From positions 930,001 to 994,000 of the forward strand of contig NZ_VCRO01000001.1 in NCBI RefSeq assembly GCF_006007885.1: a DNA stretch of 64,000 nt, in the 5' to 3' direction. Position numbers and translations under genes: made by a program. How positions within the stretch are numbered: position 1 is the first letter of the stretch; each line of letters opens with the position of its first letter. Under the pieces are notes generated by a model. It was not told the origin of the DNA. It made no database searches and worked only from the letters and a program-made list of their open reading frames with translations. Positions 44,034 through 53,361 of this stretch are shown in pieces. This stretch comes from Alteribacter natronophilus. GTDB lineage: Bacteria; Bacillota; Bacilli; Bacillales; Salisediminibacteriaceae.

Positions 44034-44297
44034 TCAGGACCCCCAGACAGGATAGGTAATCACACCGAATACGAGCAGGAAAAACAGGATCATCATCAGC
44101 CTGACAATGGGAATATGTACAGATACAGCCACATCACTATCTGTTTCCTGCTCTTTAATCTGCTGCTCCCTTTTCTCTTTTTCCCTCTGTTTTCTCACTA
44201 CACTTCGGGGAGGAAGATCAGCCGCATCGGCTGAGGACCATTCTTCCTCCGGCAGATGCTGCTGTCTGTCTGTCCGGGAAAGCTGTTCGGCTGCCAT
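44034..44297 (-). CDS. ypbE: Short YpbE-like membrane protein lacking the LysM domain
   Basis: An 87-residue protein: acidic N-terminal half, a basic patch (RSVVRKQREKEKREQQ), then one membrane helix (PIVRLMMILFFLLVFGVITY) and a stop. B. subtilis YpbE has the same N-terminal layout (including a similar RQSVKNQREQKKK patch) but continues for about 150 residues outside the membrane, ending in LysM. Only 72 bases separate this stop from ypbF, so no LysM segment fits in any frame. AAGAGGTG precedes the ATG. Naming rests on position and the N-terminal half. Confidence 0.65.
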   Translation of the reverse strand: MAAEQLSRTDRQQHLPEEEWSSADAADLPPRSVVRKQREKEKREQQIKEQETDSDVAVSVHIPIVRLMMILFFLLVFGVITYPVWGS

Positions 44298-44367
44298 TTT
44301 CTGTTCACCTCTTTTGTATGCTTTTTACCATTTTCGTGGGTATCCGGCCATTTGTAAATAGGAGGTA

Positions 44368-45021
44368 TTATCGATTTTTTCCGTTTTTTTCAAACCAACC
44401 GTATTTTATTGCCAGACCAAGAATGGCATCAATAAAGAAATGGGCACTGATTACGGTCAGCAGATTCCCTGTAATAAGATAAACGTAACCAAGCAGAAAA
44501 CTGAGGCCTACGGTAAAGGTGAACAGAAACGGGTGATGAAGGTATCTGAAATGAATCAGTGCAAACAGTACAGAAGCAGCTATAATGCCCGCCGAAGTCT
44601 GGATGACTCCCCTGAATAGTACTTCCTCGGAGACGGCAACCACAAAGGAAATAACAGCAATATGAACAACGGAGCGGTTCTTAAAAATGCGCTCATTGAT
44701 TCCTCCATCGTCCAGCCACTTTGCAGGGAGGATCCGGATACAGAGCCATTCCAGAAGAACCACTGCAGCCGCAACAGCAAGTCCTGTAAATACAGCTCCC
44801 ATGTTCCATTCTATCAGGGTAAACGGCTCAAACCAGCCACCCAGTAAAAGGCGTGAGGCAAAAAGTGCAACAAGAAGCATAATTCCCTGTGAGAGATAAA
44901 GGTTGAGAAGAAGTTCACCATCGGTCAGCCTGCTGATTACTTTTGCCTGTCTGTTCAATGGTGCCCTGTCCTCTTCTGCCCAATATCCTGATGAAAGATC
45001 CTGCTGAGAAGGCTTTCCCAC
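44368..45021 (-). CDS. ypbD: CPBP-family intramembrane metalloprotease (YpbD)
   Basis: Membrane protein of the CAAX protease/bacteriocin-processing (Abi) family, about six helices in 217 aa. Catalytic motifs: EEVLFRGVIQT (EExxxR, about 131-141), FALIHFRY (about 153) and HFFIDAILG near 198. The GTG start lies inside the end of recS (67-base overlap); no later start would keep the first helix. Substrate is unknown. Gene order recS-ypbD-ypbE-ypbF is as in B. subtilis. Confidence 0.85.
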   Translation of the reverse strand: MGKPSQQDLSSGYWAEEDRAPLNRQAKVISRLTDGELLLNLYLSQGIMLLVALFASRLLLGGWFEPFTLIEWNMGAVFTGLAVAAAVVLLEWLCIRILPAKWLDDGGINERIFKNRSVVHIAVISFVVAVSEEVLFRGVIQTSAGIIAASVLFALIHFRYLHHPFLFTFTVGLSFLLGYVYLITGNLLTVISAHFFIDAILGLAIKYGWFEKNGKNR

Positions 45022-46508
45022 GAAGTGCCTGCTTCCCCCGTCCCTTCAGATGCGGATGTTTTAACCATCTGAAATGAAAAAGGAGAATCCCCACAGCTGC
45101 TGCAGCACGGGACCGGACTCACGGTCTTCGCCTCACCAAAATAATTCAGCAGCAGCTCCCTCGTACAGCTTTCATGATCTTTCACCATGCTTTCCATGCT
45201 GAAAAACTGGCTTTCTTTCTCTTTTTTCCGCTTTTGGAACCTGTTCTTCAGACGCTGTTTCGAGCTTCCGGCATTTGTCATGATTATTCTCCCGTCTTCA
45301 CCGATTAATCCTTCCTGATCGAGATAAAAACAGAGCAGACGTTCTTTGGATTCCGAGGATACGCAGGATTTTACCGCTTCGTCGGCAGTCGGGGGGCCCG
45401 CGCCCGGCCGCACTGTTTTCAGTACTGAGTAAAGCAGGTCGATTTCATCATCTGTCGGAAGATCGGAAACGATCATGGATAAGGGGAGATGTCTGTCTTC
45501 CTCCTGATAAACAAGAACTGCACACGCCTGCCCTCCGCCCCTTCCTGCCCTGCCTGTTTCCTGGACATAGTGTTCCGGACTCTGAGGGATATGATAATGT
45601 ACGACGAACCGTATATTCGGTTTATTAATTCCCATTCCAAACGCGTTCGTACAGCAGACTACATCCGTTTCATCCCGGACAAACTGCTGCTGAACGAGAA
45701 GACGGTCTTCTTTTTCCATCCCGCCATGATAGGAGGCAGCTCTTAACCCGCACCGGTGCCGGAGTTTTACCGCCAGGAGATCAGCTTCTGCCCTGGTTGC
45801 AGTGTACACAATCCCTGGTCCCTTTAACTGATTTACTGTCTGGACGAGGGTCAGTTCTTTTTCTTCATATGTGCCCGCCTTTTTGATGTGAAGGGAAATG
45901 TTCGGCCTGTCCACCGAGTGCACACAGCGCGAAAGTCTTTCGAGCTTCAGGTGGGAGATGATATCCTCCTGCACTTTTTCTGTTGCCGTTGCCGTGAGAG
46001 CGAGACAGGGGGGATTGCCAAGTTCCTCTCTGACTTGGGCAAGTTTAAGGTAGTCGGTCCGGAATTCATGTCCCCACTGGGAAATGCAGTGAGCTTCATC
46101 GACTGCAAAAAGGCCGGTCCTGACTCTCGAAAGACTCGCCGTCACTTCCCTGTTCTGAAGCATTTCAGGCGAAACAAACAGTATGGAACGGTCATTCAGG
46201 GAAGCGAGGATGCGTTCTCTGTCACGGAAGGAAACGTGTGAATTTAATGCACATGCTCCTTTTTCTCCCATGGCTTTAAGCTGATGAACCTGATCCTCCA
46301 TAAGGGATAACAAAGGTGAGACAACTATAGTCATACCCTTGAGAATCCTTGAGGGGTACTGGTAGCAAAGCGTCTTTCCTGTCCCTGTCGGAAGTACAGC
46401 AAGCACATCATGTCCTGCAAGGATTTTTGCAATGATTTCTTTTTGACCTTTTCGGAAAGCCCGGAAACCGAAAAGATGTTTCAGCTCTTCCTCAGAAGGT
46501 TTGTGCAT
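44955..46508 (-). CDS. recS: RecQ-family ATP-dependent DNA helicase RecS
   Basis: 3'-5' DNA helicase of the shorter RecQ type. Walker A AVLPTGTGKTLCYQYP (about 37-52), DEAHCISQWGHEFRTDYLKL in part (DEAH box, motif II), SYHGGMEKEDR and QETGRAGRGGG (motif VI) are present, then a zinc-binding region with Cys residues (CTRELLLNYFGE..CCSSCGD). Length 517 aa, with no HRDC domain, as in B. subtilis RecS. Overlaps ypbB by 17 bases upstream and ypbD by 67 downstream. Confidence 0.92.
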   Translation of the reverse strand: MHKPSEEELKHLFGFRAFRKGQKEIIAKILAGHDVLAVLPTGTGKTLCYQYPSRILKGMTIVVSPLLSLMEDQVHQLKAMGEKGACALNSHVSFRDRERILASLNDRSILFVSPEMLQNREVTASLSRVRTGLFAVDEAHCISQWGHEFRTDYLKLAQVREELGNPPCLALTATATEKVQEDIISHLKLERLSRCVHSVDRPNISLHIKKAGTYEEKELTLVQTVNQLKGPGIVYTATRAEADLLAVKLRHRCGLRAASYHGGMEKEDRLLVQQQFVRDETDVVCCTNAFGMGINKPNIRFVVHYHIPQSPEHYVQETGRAGRGGGQACAVLVYQEEDRHLPLSMIVSDLPTDDEIDLLYSVLKTVRPGAGPPTADEAVKSCVSSESKERLLCFYLDQEGLIGEDGRIIMTNAGSSKQRLKNRFQKRKKEKESQFFSMESMVKDHESCTRELLLNYFGEAKTVSPVPCCSSCGDSPFSFQMVKTSASEGTGEAGTSWESLLSRIFHQDIGQKRTGHH

Positions 46509-47568
46509 GAGGATCTCCTTTCATTTCAGCCAGTGCAAGACGTATCGTAAAATAATCAATGTCAGAACCGAGAGTATCCTTAATCACTTTCAGCCGGTTT
46601 GTTCCAAGTGCTTCTGCAGTATTTTTTACAAGTTCGAGTTTTGAGCTGCTGACAAACCGTGAAGCATCGAATCCGGAATGCATCATTGTTATTTCCACTA
46701 CATGGTCTTCAAGTGTGCTCCGCCTCAGTCTGCGGATCTGTCCGATCTCCTTCATCGTTTTACCTTCAAGCAGAAGGTCCAGAGTTTCCCTTGCTGATCG
46801 GGACATAAGCGTACGCTCTTCTTCCGGCTTCATGAAATTCTGCAGGATATATTTCTTTCCTGAGCGTGATTCACTCAGTCTGGCGAGGATAAAGTGCAGA
46901 CAGGAACGAAAACGAATATACGTAAAGTTCGGATCACCCGTTTCCCCGGCCAGCTGAGTAAACGATTCACCGGCGCGGTGACCTGAGGAAAGCCGTCTTA
47001 CAAAAAGGGAAGCATATTCATCACTCAATGCCGATAAAATGGAACTGAGTTCAGAATAAAGGGAAGCTGCTGCGTCCTCTCTTTCCTGACGGGAAGAAGG
47101 AAAATTGTCCCTTACCCAGGACTGGACGCTGTAATCGTACTGAATCGGAATAAATGTCTTTATTCCTGCCATTACAGAGGAGAGAGACTGGATATAGAGG
47201 GAAAGCCTTTTCCAGAACCAGTCCGCCTCGCCGTTCCATTCAAAGCGCCCGGCATTATAGTGCTCAGGAAGAGTGTACGTGGTATCAAGCTTCTGCTTCA
47301 TACTGAGCCCCTCCCTGGTAAGGTCAATGAGACCACGGTCTGTTTCCCTCACAAGCCCGGAGGCGGCAAGTGTGCTTAATATACCGTGAACATCTGTCAC
47401 AGATCGATGTTTTAAACTGCCTGTTAAAGGTAAAACATAAAACAACGATGCATCCTGCAGAGTCTGCGAGGAACGTTTACCATTTAACAGGTAGACCGCA
47501 CCACTGCCTGTCCGCTGTCCCTTCAGACGTTCAGTCATCGTTAAAAACAGCCACTTCTCAACATCCAT
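46492..47568 (-). CDS. ypbB: YpbB-like helix-turn-helix protein
   Basis: A 358-residue protein cotranscribed with recS. The C-terminal part holds a helix-turn-helix (ETLDLLLEGKTMKEIGQIRR, about 268-287, followed by LRRSTLEDHVVEI). This is related to the helicase-associated HTH seen in RecQ proteins, so YpbB may act as a DNA-binding partner of RecS. The N-terminal part is unassigned. Position between fer and recS is as in B. subtilis. Confidence 0.8.
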   Translation of the reverse strand: MDVEKWLFLTMTERLKGQRTGSGAVYLLNGKRSSQTLQDASLFYVLPLTGSLKHRSVTDVHGILSTLAASGLVRETDRGLIDLTREGLSMKQKLDTTYTLPEHYNAGRFEWNGEADWFWKRLSLYIQSLSSVMAGIKTFIPIQYDYSVQSWVRDNFPSSRQEREDAAASLYSELSSILSALSDEYASLFVRRLSSGHRAGESFTQLAGETGDPNFTYIRFRSCLHFILARLSESRSGKKYILQNFMKPEEERTLMSRSARETLDLLLEGKTMKEIGQIRRLRRSTLEDHVVEITMMHSGFDASRFVSSSKLELVKNTAEALGTNRLKVIKDTLGSDIDYFTIRLALAEMKGDPHAQTF

Positions 47569-47737
47569 GCCCTTTCCTCCTTCTTACCGGAAGTCCATCT
47601 TCCAATATTATAAAAGACAGGATCGGATGAGGCCAGCATAAGGAGACCCTCTGAGCAGAGTTACCCTGATATTTTCTATTGAAAGTAGGGGTGAGAACAT
47701 TTACAATAATGATTAAGTGAGTAAAGACATTTCATTG

Positions 47738-47766
47738 TTCTTAATAAACCCCTTTTTACATAATAG
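47738..47766 (+). promoter_or_regulatory. fer promoter
   Basis: TTCTTA (47738-47743) and TAATAG (47761-47766) with a 17-base spacer on the plus strand, 43 bases before fer. Confidence 0.5.
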
Positions 47767-47788
47767 AAAATTAAAGGGTCAGCCTTAA

Positions 47789-48058
<270 letters not shown>

Positions 48059-48063
48059 GGCAG

Positions 48064-48098
48064 AAAAACCACCTTTCCTTTCCGGAATGGTGGTTTTT
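48064..48098 (+). terminator. Terminator after fer
   Basis: A perfect 10-bp stem AAAAACCACC/GGTGGTTTTT with an inner partial pairing, six bases after the fer stop, ending in a T-run on the plus strand. Confidence 0.85.
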
Positions 48099-48136
48099 AC
48101 GACTTCGTTTAGTTTACATAATTAAATTACTGTCTA

Positions 48137-49198
48137 TTAAAGAACGAGACCCTCAAGTGCCAGCGGCACACCGTTTGCCCATATTTCGCTGAATGCACGA
48201 AATGGCAGCGGATTGGTCCCTGTGCCGAGTTCAACTGTAAATCCCGGACGCCCGGTCTCCTGAATAAACCAGTCCTTATACCCTCCATCACTGTCTGCTG
48301 TATGCACCGGTACGTAGGAGCTGTTCCGTGAGAGCCTGCAGACCATCTCCTTACTTTCCGGCGGCTCAAATCCTTTATAACCCCAGAAAATCATCTGACC
48401 CTGGGAGTGAAAAGCTATAACATAGGCAAAGTCATGATTTAATGTAAATCTGTGTACAGCCTGGGCCTCCGGTTCAGTAAGGGCTGCCCGTCCGCTGTAA
48501 TGCCGGGGCCAGGGTCTCGGAGGGCTTTCATCTGCTTCTTTCTGCCACCCTGCAGGCCACTGATGATTCAGGTCCACTCCCCTGATGTTTGCAGACCAGT
48601 GGTCAAACATTTCTCCACCCCTGTTAATAAACTGTATTTTTTCATAAAAGGGATGGCCGGGATAATTACCCTGCTGGACAAGTTCAATGCCATCCGGATT
48701 CACCATTGGTACAACATACAGCGTAATTTCCTTAAGGAGGGCCGCCACATCGTATCCGAAACATGCTTCATCCCTGATGACCGCCTCTGCCACTTCATCA
48801 AGCCATTCACAGAGAAATTTACTTGTCATCCATTCATTTGCATGCCAGCCTCCTGAATAGAAAACCTGCTTCTTTCCGGATCCGCACGTAAAGGCATAAA
48901 TCGGCTGGTTCATAACTGAATGTCCAATAGTTTCACATTGAATCAGCCCTGTCTCGAGCCATTTTTCACGAAAAGCATCTACATCACGTAAGTGAAAAGG
49001 CTCCGTGCAGACCCCTTTCTTTCTTGTGCAGCCTGCCGCTCCTGCTGAATCCGGTACCTGAATTACCGTACCGGGTGCAATGTAACTGTCAGGCTCCTCA
49101 AGAACAGGGTTGATTTCACACAGTCTGTGCGGACTCACAGCAAAAAGTGCTGCAATACGATAAACGGTATCTCCTCTTTCGGCAGTATATGATTTCAC
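48137..49198 (-). CDS. M14 zinc carboxypeptidase with N-terminal LysM domain
   Basis: N-terminal LysM (1-48; YTAERGDTVYRIAALFAVSP in part), then an M14 peptidase domain. Zinc ligands: His and Glu in GGWHANEWMTS (about 118-128) and His in IAFHSQGQMIFWGY (about 266); catalytic Glu in FTVELGTGTNPLP (about 326). The combination matches gamma-D-glutamyl-meso-diaminopimelate peptidase I of Bacillus spores and cell walls (ENP1/YqgT type). No signal peptide is present, as in that family. It is divergent from serA. Natural substrate is inferred. Confidence 0.88.
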   Translation of the reverse strand: MKSYTAERGDTVYRIAALFAVSPHRLCEINPVLEEPDSYIAPGTVIQVPDSAGAAGCTRKKGVCTEPFHLRDVDAFREKWLETGLIQCETIGHSVMNQPIYAFTCGSGKKQVFYSGGWHANEWMTSKFLCEWLDEVAEAVIRDEACFGYDVAALLKEITLYVVPMVNPDGIELVQQGNYPGHPFYEKIQFINRGGEMFDHWSANIRGVDLNHQWPAGWQKEADESPPRPWPRHYSGRAALTEPEAQAVHRFTLNHDFAYVIAFHSQGQMIFWGYKGFEPPESKEMVCRLSRNSSYVPVHTADSDGGYKDWFIQETGRPGFTVELGTGTNPLPFRAFSEIWANGVPLALEGLVL

Positions 49199-49303
49199 AA
49201 AAGTCCCCCCGATCCCGGTGAATAATGATTACGAATGTACTTCCTTCATGATATGATATGCGTACAAATCAGAATTATCAGAACAGACAGGGAGGTTCAT
49301 GTA

Positions 49304-50902
49304 TTGTCACAGACTGTTTCGGAAAACACTTTCAATGTACTCGTATCTGATCCTGTAAGCAGTGAAGGCCTGGCTCCATTACTGGCAATCCCGAACATCC
49401 GGGTTATAGAGCGTTCTCTTGAGGAAATTGAACATCCTCTTCCGGCCATCCGCGCCCTGATTGTAAGGAGTGCCACCCAGGTCACCGAAGAAGCTCTTAA
49501 AAAGCTGCCCGGACTGCAGCTCATCGGAAGAGCCGGTGTGGGTACAGACAACATTGATATTGAGGCCGCCACAAGAAAAGGGATTATCGTCATTAACGCT
49601 CCGGATGGGAATACCATTTCCACCTGTGAACATACATTTGCCATGATGATGGCTCTGCTGCGCAAGATCCCCCAGGCCCACCTTTCTGTTAAGGAAGGTG
49701 AGTGGACGAGAAAGAAATTTGAAGGAACTGAGCTCTACGGGAAGCATCTGGGCATAATCGGTTTCGGAAGAATAGGCACCGAGATTGCTTCTAGAGCTAA
49801 GGCCTTCAGAATGAATGTAACTGTATACGATCCGTTCCTTACTTCGGAAAGGGCGGAGAAAGCCGGTGTTAAAAGCGGGGACCTGACAGAAGTTCTGTCT
49901 CATGCTGACATTCTCACCATCCACACCCCTCTGACGAAAGAAACGAGAGGTCTGATCGGACAGGAAGCCTTACATGTAATGAAAACGGGTGCGTATCTTC
50001 TGAATTGTGCCCGTGGCGGTATTGTGGATGAAGAAGCACTTGCAGGAGCCGTACGCGAAGGCAGAATTGGCGGAGCCGCTCTGGATGTGTTTGAAAACGA
50101 ACCCCTCCTCCAGTCGCCCCTCAGGGATGCGGACAATATCATACTTACACCGCACATTGCCGCTTCCACCCGCGAAGCCCAGCTCAGCGTTGCCCGGCAG
50201 GTGTCGGAGGAAATTATAGCTTTCTCACAGGGAAAAAGTGTGACCCATGCACTCAATTACCCTCATATACCCGGAGAGCAGGTTAAAAAAGTGCGTCCTT
50301 TTTATGACCTTGCAGAGAAGATGGGAAGAATGTCTTCGATTTTTATGCAGATCCCGGTAAAAGAGATTACCGTCACCTACTCCGGGGAAGTTGCGGAACA
50401 GGACACCTCGCTTTTAACCCGTGCTGCTTTGAAGGGTTTTTTCAGAAACCGCGTCGACTCCTATGTGAATGATGTGAATGCCACGTATATTGCACGGCAG
50501 AGAGACGTTTCATGGACGGAAAAGCGTACCCAGGAAGAGAGTGGTTATCAGAGTCTTATCACCATTCGTGCAGAGGGTGAGGATCATTCATTTTCCCTGA
50601 CAGGGACGTCAAATCGTGATTTCGGTATCCGCTTTATTAAGATTGACCACTTTTCGGCAGATTTTCAGCCATCGGACCACCAGCTCTTTATCAGCCATAC
50701 TGATAAACCCGGTGTAATCGGAAGCGTCGGTCAGCTTCTTGGCAGTCATGGTGTCAATATCGCCACAATGCAGGTTGGGCGCAGAACTGAAGGCGGTGAA
50801 GCGATGATGATGCTTACTGTGGATAAGGAAGTTGCCGATGAAACCGTACGGGGGCTTCAGCAGGTCAGTGAAATCAACCGGGTTACGGTTATAGAGCTTT
50901 AA
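49304..50902 (+). CDS. serA: D-3-phosphoglycerate dehydrogenase
   Basis: SerA oxidises 3-phosphoglycerate in serine synthesis. GRAGVGTDNIDIEAATRKGI in part, LGIIGFGRIGTEIASRAKAF in part (NAD site), NCARGGIVDEEAL, and HIAASTREAQ (catalytic His) are present; an intervening domain follows and a C-terminal ACT domain (HTDKPGVIGSVGQLLGSHGV, about 460-479) should bind serine. TTG 49304 is chosen because GGGAGG lies eight bases upstream, giving 532 aa; the longer frame to 49235 has no ribosome site. TTACGA-17-TATGAT upstream is a possible promoter. Confidence 0.95.
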   Translation: MSQTVSENTFNVLVSDPVSSEGLAPLLAIPNIRVIERSLEEIEHPLPAIRALIVRSATQVTEEALKKLPGLQLIGRAGVGTDNIDIEAATRKGIIVINAPDGNTISTCEHTFAMMMALLRKIPQAHLSVKEGEWTRKKFEGTELYGKHLGIIGFGRIGTEIASRAKAFRMNVTVYDPFLTSERAEKAGVKSGDLTEVLSHADILTIHTPLTKETRGLIGQEALHVMKTGAYLLNCARGGIVDEEALAGAVREGRIGGAALDVFENEPLLQSPLRDADNIILTPHIAASTREAQLSVARQVSEEIIAFSQGKSVTHALNYPHIPGEQVKKVRPFYDLAEKMGRMSSIFMQIPVKEITVTYSGEVAEQDTSLLTRAALKGFFRNRVDSYVNDVNATYIARQRDVSWTEKRTQEESGYQSLITIRAEGEDHSFSLTGTSNRDFGIRFIKIDHFSADFQPSDHQLFISHTDKPGVIGSVGQLLGSHGVNIATMQVGRRTEGGEAMMMLTVDKEVADETVRGLQQVSEINRVTVIEL

Positions 50903-51000
50903 AGTCGTACTGTAAGTTGTTCCCGGCTGATAAGAAAGGGGCTGGGCAGAAGTGTTTTTACAGATAAAAATCCTAACAATCAATATGCGTCGCAGGTAAA

Positions 51001-51106
51001 TCGCTCCTGAAATGCCGCCGCTTTCCGCGGGAAGCGGCTGAGCCTCCGCGTGCTTCGCCCTGCGTGGTCTCACATGCGCTTTTCCTCCCGCAGGAGTCGG
51101 CGAAAA
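51001..51106. repeat. Dispersed repeat with CTCCTG/CAGGAG ends
   Basis: TCGCTCCTG at the left and CAGGAGTCGGCGA at the right form imperfect inverted ends around CTTTCCGCGGGAAGCGGCTGA and GAGCCTCCGCG. It resembles, in parts, the repeat at 24.5 and 40.5 kb (CTTTCCGCGGG..GCCTCC block) and lies after serA. It is similar in style to repeats common in alkaliphilic bacilli. Confidence 0.5.
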
Positions 51107-51196
51107 TTTCATCCGCTTGTCAGCTTTTTGGTTGTATTCTAATCTAAACACTTGCCTTATGACTAAGCCTCCTTTTGATCTGGTAAGTATCTTGAG

Positions 51197-51389
51197 GTTG
51201 ATTGTTCAAAAATCACGAGACGCCTGCGGGAAAAGCAAGAGCTGCGAGTGTTTGCATCCTGTGAATGCTTCGAGCTGCTTCGACGCAGACAGCTTCGAAG
51301 ATCAACCTGCAGAGGAAGAAGCAGAAGTGCCCCTCCCGGCCAGCTGAAGCCTTGCCCGGGGCAAGCGGGTGTATTTTTGAACAATCAAC
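51197..51389. mobile_element. MITE-like element with perfect 17-bp terminal inverted repeats
   Basis: GTTGATTGTTCAAAAAT (51197-51213) is the exact reverse complement of ATTTTTGAACAATCAAC (51373-51389). The 193-base body has no coding capacity, carries GCTTCGAGCTGCTTCGACGC and GCAGAGGAAGAAGCAGAAG (as at 24.5 and 40.6 kb), and a 39-base block (51334-51372) that is identical, inverted, at 58363-58401. No clear target duplication. The rest of the 594-base serA-hisJ gap is empty apart from the repeat at 51.0 kb. Confidence 0.7.
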
Positions 51390-51496
51390 GAAAGTTTACA
51401 CAAAAAGGATACCTTCTGATTTAGTTAAATCCCCGCAGCATCACTATATCGGTGGGATCCTTATGTTAAGCGATGCTCGCAGAAAACGTCCGCCTG

Positions 51497-52309
51497 TCAC
51501 GTCAAATCTTCTTCTTTTCTCCGTCCTTCACTGAAGGTCATCACCTTGCTGTAACCCGCTTCCCTGGCAAGTTTAACGGCATCCTGATATCTGTACCCTA
51601 CATGCTCCGGTTCGTGGGCATCGGAGGAAAGCACAATCGGAATCCCTTTACGGCGGCACATGGCCAGAAGTTCAGGTTCCGGATACATTCGCCCTACCGG
51701 CTTTCTGAGACCGGCCGTACTGATTTCCACACATGTTTTGGATTCAGCCAGCTCAGATGTAATCCGTTCATATTCAGATAAAAGGAACTCCCTGTCATCA
51801 GGGACGTAACCGAAAATCTTTACCAGATCCAGATGACCGATCACATCAAACAGGTTACTTTGTGCCAGGGTGACAACCTGGTCAAAGTAGTGTCTGTAGA
51901 CCTCTTTCACATCTCTTCTGTCCCACTCTTTTCTGTATTCTGCTAGATCAATTCCGAAATTCCCGACCCAGTGAATACTTCCGATTACATAATCGAACGG
52001 ATAAGCCTGTATAAATTCCGCCATTTCCTCGTGCTTTCCCGGAGTATAGTCCATTTCTATCGACATTTTTACATTTAGACCTTCCCGTTCTGCTTCCCTG
52101 AAGAGATCTGTGTACTCCTTCATCGTGTACCACCTGCGTGCATCCACCCATTCATTGCTCAGAATATCCGCTGTTTCATAAAAATGATACGCATGCTCCG
52201 AGATCCCAAACTCACGAATGCCTTCCTCATCTGCTTTTTTTGCGAACTGTTTTAAATACTCGAGCGTTAATGTCCCTTTTTCCAGATGATTGTGATAGTC
52301 AGTCCTCAT
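51497..52309 (-). CDS. hisJ: Histidinol-phosphatase, PHP family
   Basis: HisJ removes phosphate from histidinol phosphate with a trinuclear metal site. PHP motifs in order: DYHNHLEKGT (about 4-13), ISEHAYHF (about 37), IEMDYTPGK (about 84), IGSIHWVGN (about 109), VIGHLDLVK (about 160), SSDAHEPEHVG (about 228). Length 270 aa. It stands alone near serA rather than in a his operon, as in B. subtilis. It acts just after HisC, which is cut by the left window edge. Confidence 0.93.
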   Translation of the reverse strand: MRTDYHNHLEKGTLTLEYLKQFAKKADEEGIREFGISEHAYHFYETADILSNEWVDARRWYTMKEYTDLFREAEREGLNVKMSIEMDYTPGKHEEMAEFIQAYPFDYVIGSIHWVGNFGIDLAEYRKEWDRRDVKEVYRHYFDQVVTLAQSNLFDVIGHLDLVKIFGYVPDDREFLLSEYERITSELAESKTCVEISTAGLRKPVGRMYPEPELLAMCRRKGIPIVLSSDAHEPEHVGYRYQDAVKLAREAGYSKVMTFSEGRRKEEDLT

Positions 52310-52548
52310 GGTCCTACCCCCGGTTTCTTTTTACTCTTGGATTTTAATGGTTTTCCTGTCCTGTCTTATCCTGATCTTATCCACTCTTTTCCATCATAAC
52401 AGCCTTCGATTACATTCGGCAGTTTTTATATGAATTGCCCCTTTTTTCATACTTTTGGAGATTTGTAAGTTTGAAACCCGCGTTTCAATTGTGATACAGT
52501 TGGTACCAGCAATAAAGATACTAATTTCAACCCAGAAAGGTGATGTAC

Positions 52549-53304
52549 ATGAAACGCCTCCAAAAGACGCTGACAATCGGGGTGGCTGTTACAGCCATTT
52601 CAGTTTTTGCCGCCTGCGGTGATGGTGAAGCCCCTGAAGAAAATAATGGTGCAGACACCGAAAACGGTGAACAAATCGATCAGGATGCTGAAGAAGATGA
52701 AGATGAGGACGCAGATGAGGATGCAGCTGCAGATACAGACAGCAGTGAAACAATAGCAACTGTCAACGGCGAAGAAGTGACACGCGGACACCTGGATCAG
52801 CAGATGGAACAGGTCGAGGAGATGCTCATGCAGCAGGGAATGGATCCTGAAGAAGAGGAATTCCAGGAAATGATGCAGATGCAGGAAGAAATGTACGTTG
52901 ATGAGCTTGTGACCGAGAGAATTCTTCTTCAGGAAGCAGACAATCAGGGCATTTCCGCTGACGAAGACGAAGTAGAAGAGCAGTATGCCCAGATCCGCGG
53001 CCAGTTTGAAGAAGACGAGGAATTTGAGCAGGCCCTTGAAGCCAGTGGATTTACTGAAGAAGATCTAATGGAAGACATCCGCAAAAACAGTGTTGTTTCC
53101 CAGCTTCTTGAACTTGATCACCTTGAAGAAGATGCAATTGAAGTTTCAGACGAAGAAGTCGAGCAGATGTATGAAATGCAGCAGATGCAGAACCCTGAAA
53201 TGGGTGAGTTCGATGATGTTCGCGACGAAATCGAGAAGAACGTGAAGCAGCAGAAATATGTTGAACAGCTTCGCGAGGAAAGTGACATCGAAATCCACGT
53301 TTAA
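52549..53304 (+). CDS. SurA_N-type lipoprotein chaperone without PPIase domain
   Basis: Lipoprotein signal with lipobox VFAACG (Cys23), then an acidic linker of about 50 residues rich in Asp, Glu and Ala, then a SurA/PrsA N-terminal helical domain (TIATVNGEEVTRGHLDQQME in part, ITERILLQEADNQGISADED-like segment, VEEQYAQIRGQF). PrsA-type foldases normally continue with a parvulin domain, which is absent here. Mature acidic exterior protein. AAAGG eight bases before ATG 52549. It probably aids folding of exported proteins. Length 251 aa. Confidence 0.8.
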   Translation: MKRLQKTLTIGVAVTAISVFAACGDGEAPEENNGADTENGEQIDQDAEEDEDEDADEDAAADTDSSETIATVNGEEVTRGHLDQQMEQVEEMLMQQGMDPEEEEFQEMMQMQEEMYVDELVTERILLQEADNQGISADEDEVEEQYAQIRGQFEEDEEFEQALEASGFTEEDLMEDIRKNSVVSQLLELDHLEEDAIEVSDEEVEQMYEMQQMQNPEMGEFDDVRDEIEKNVKQQKYVEQLREESDIEIHV

Positions 53305-53322
53305 TCAGTAACATCAAATAAC

Positions 53323-53356
53323 AAAAGCCTGTCCGTTTAATTTCGGACAGGCTTTT
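53323..53356 (+). terminator. Bidirectional terminator between the lipoprotein gene and pduO
   Basis: A perfect 13-bp stem AAAAGCCTGTCCG/CGGACAGGCTTTT with an eight-base loop. It ends the plus-strand lipoprotein gene and the minus-strand B12 operon. Confidence 0.9.
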
Positions 53357-53361
53357 CTGTA

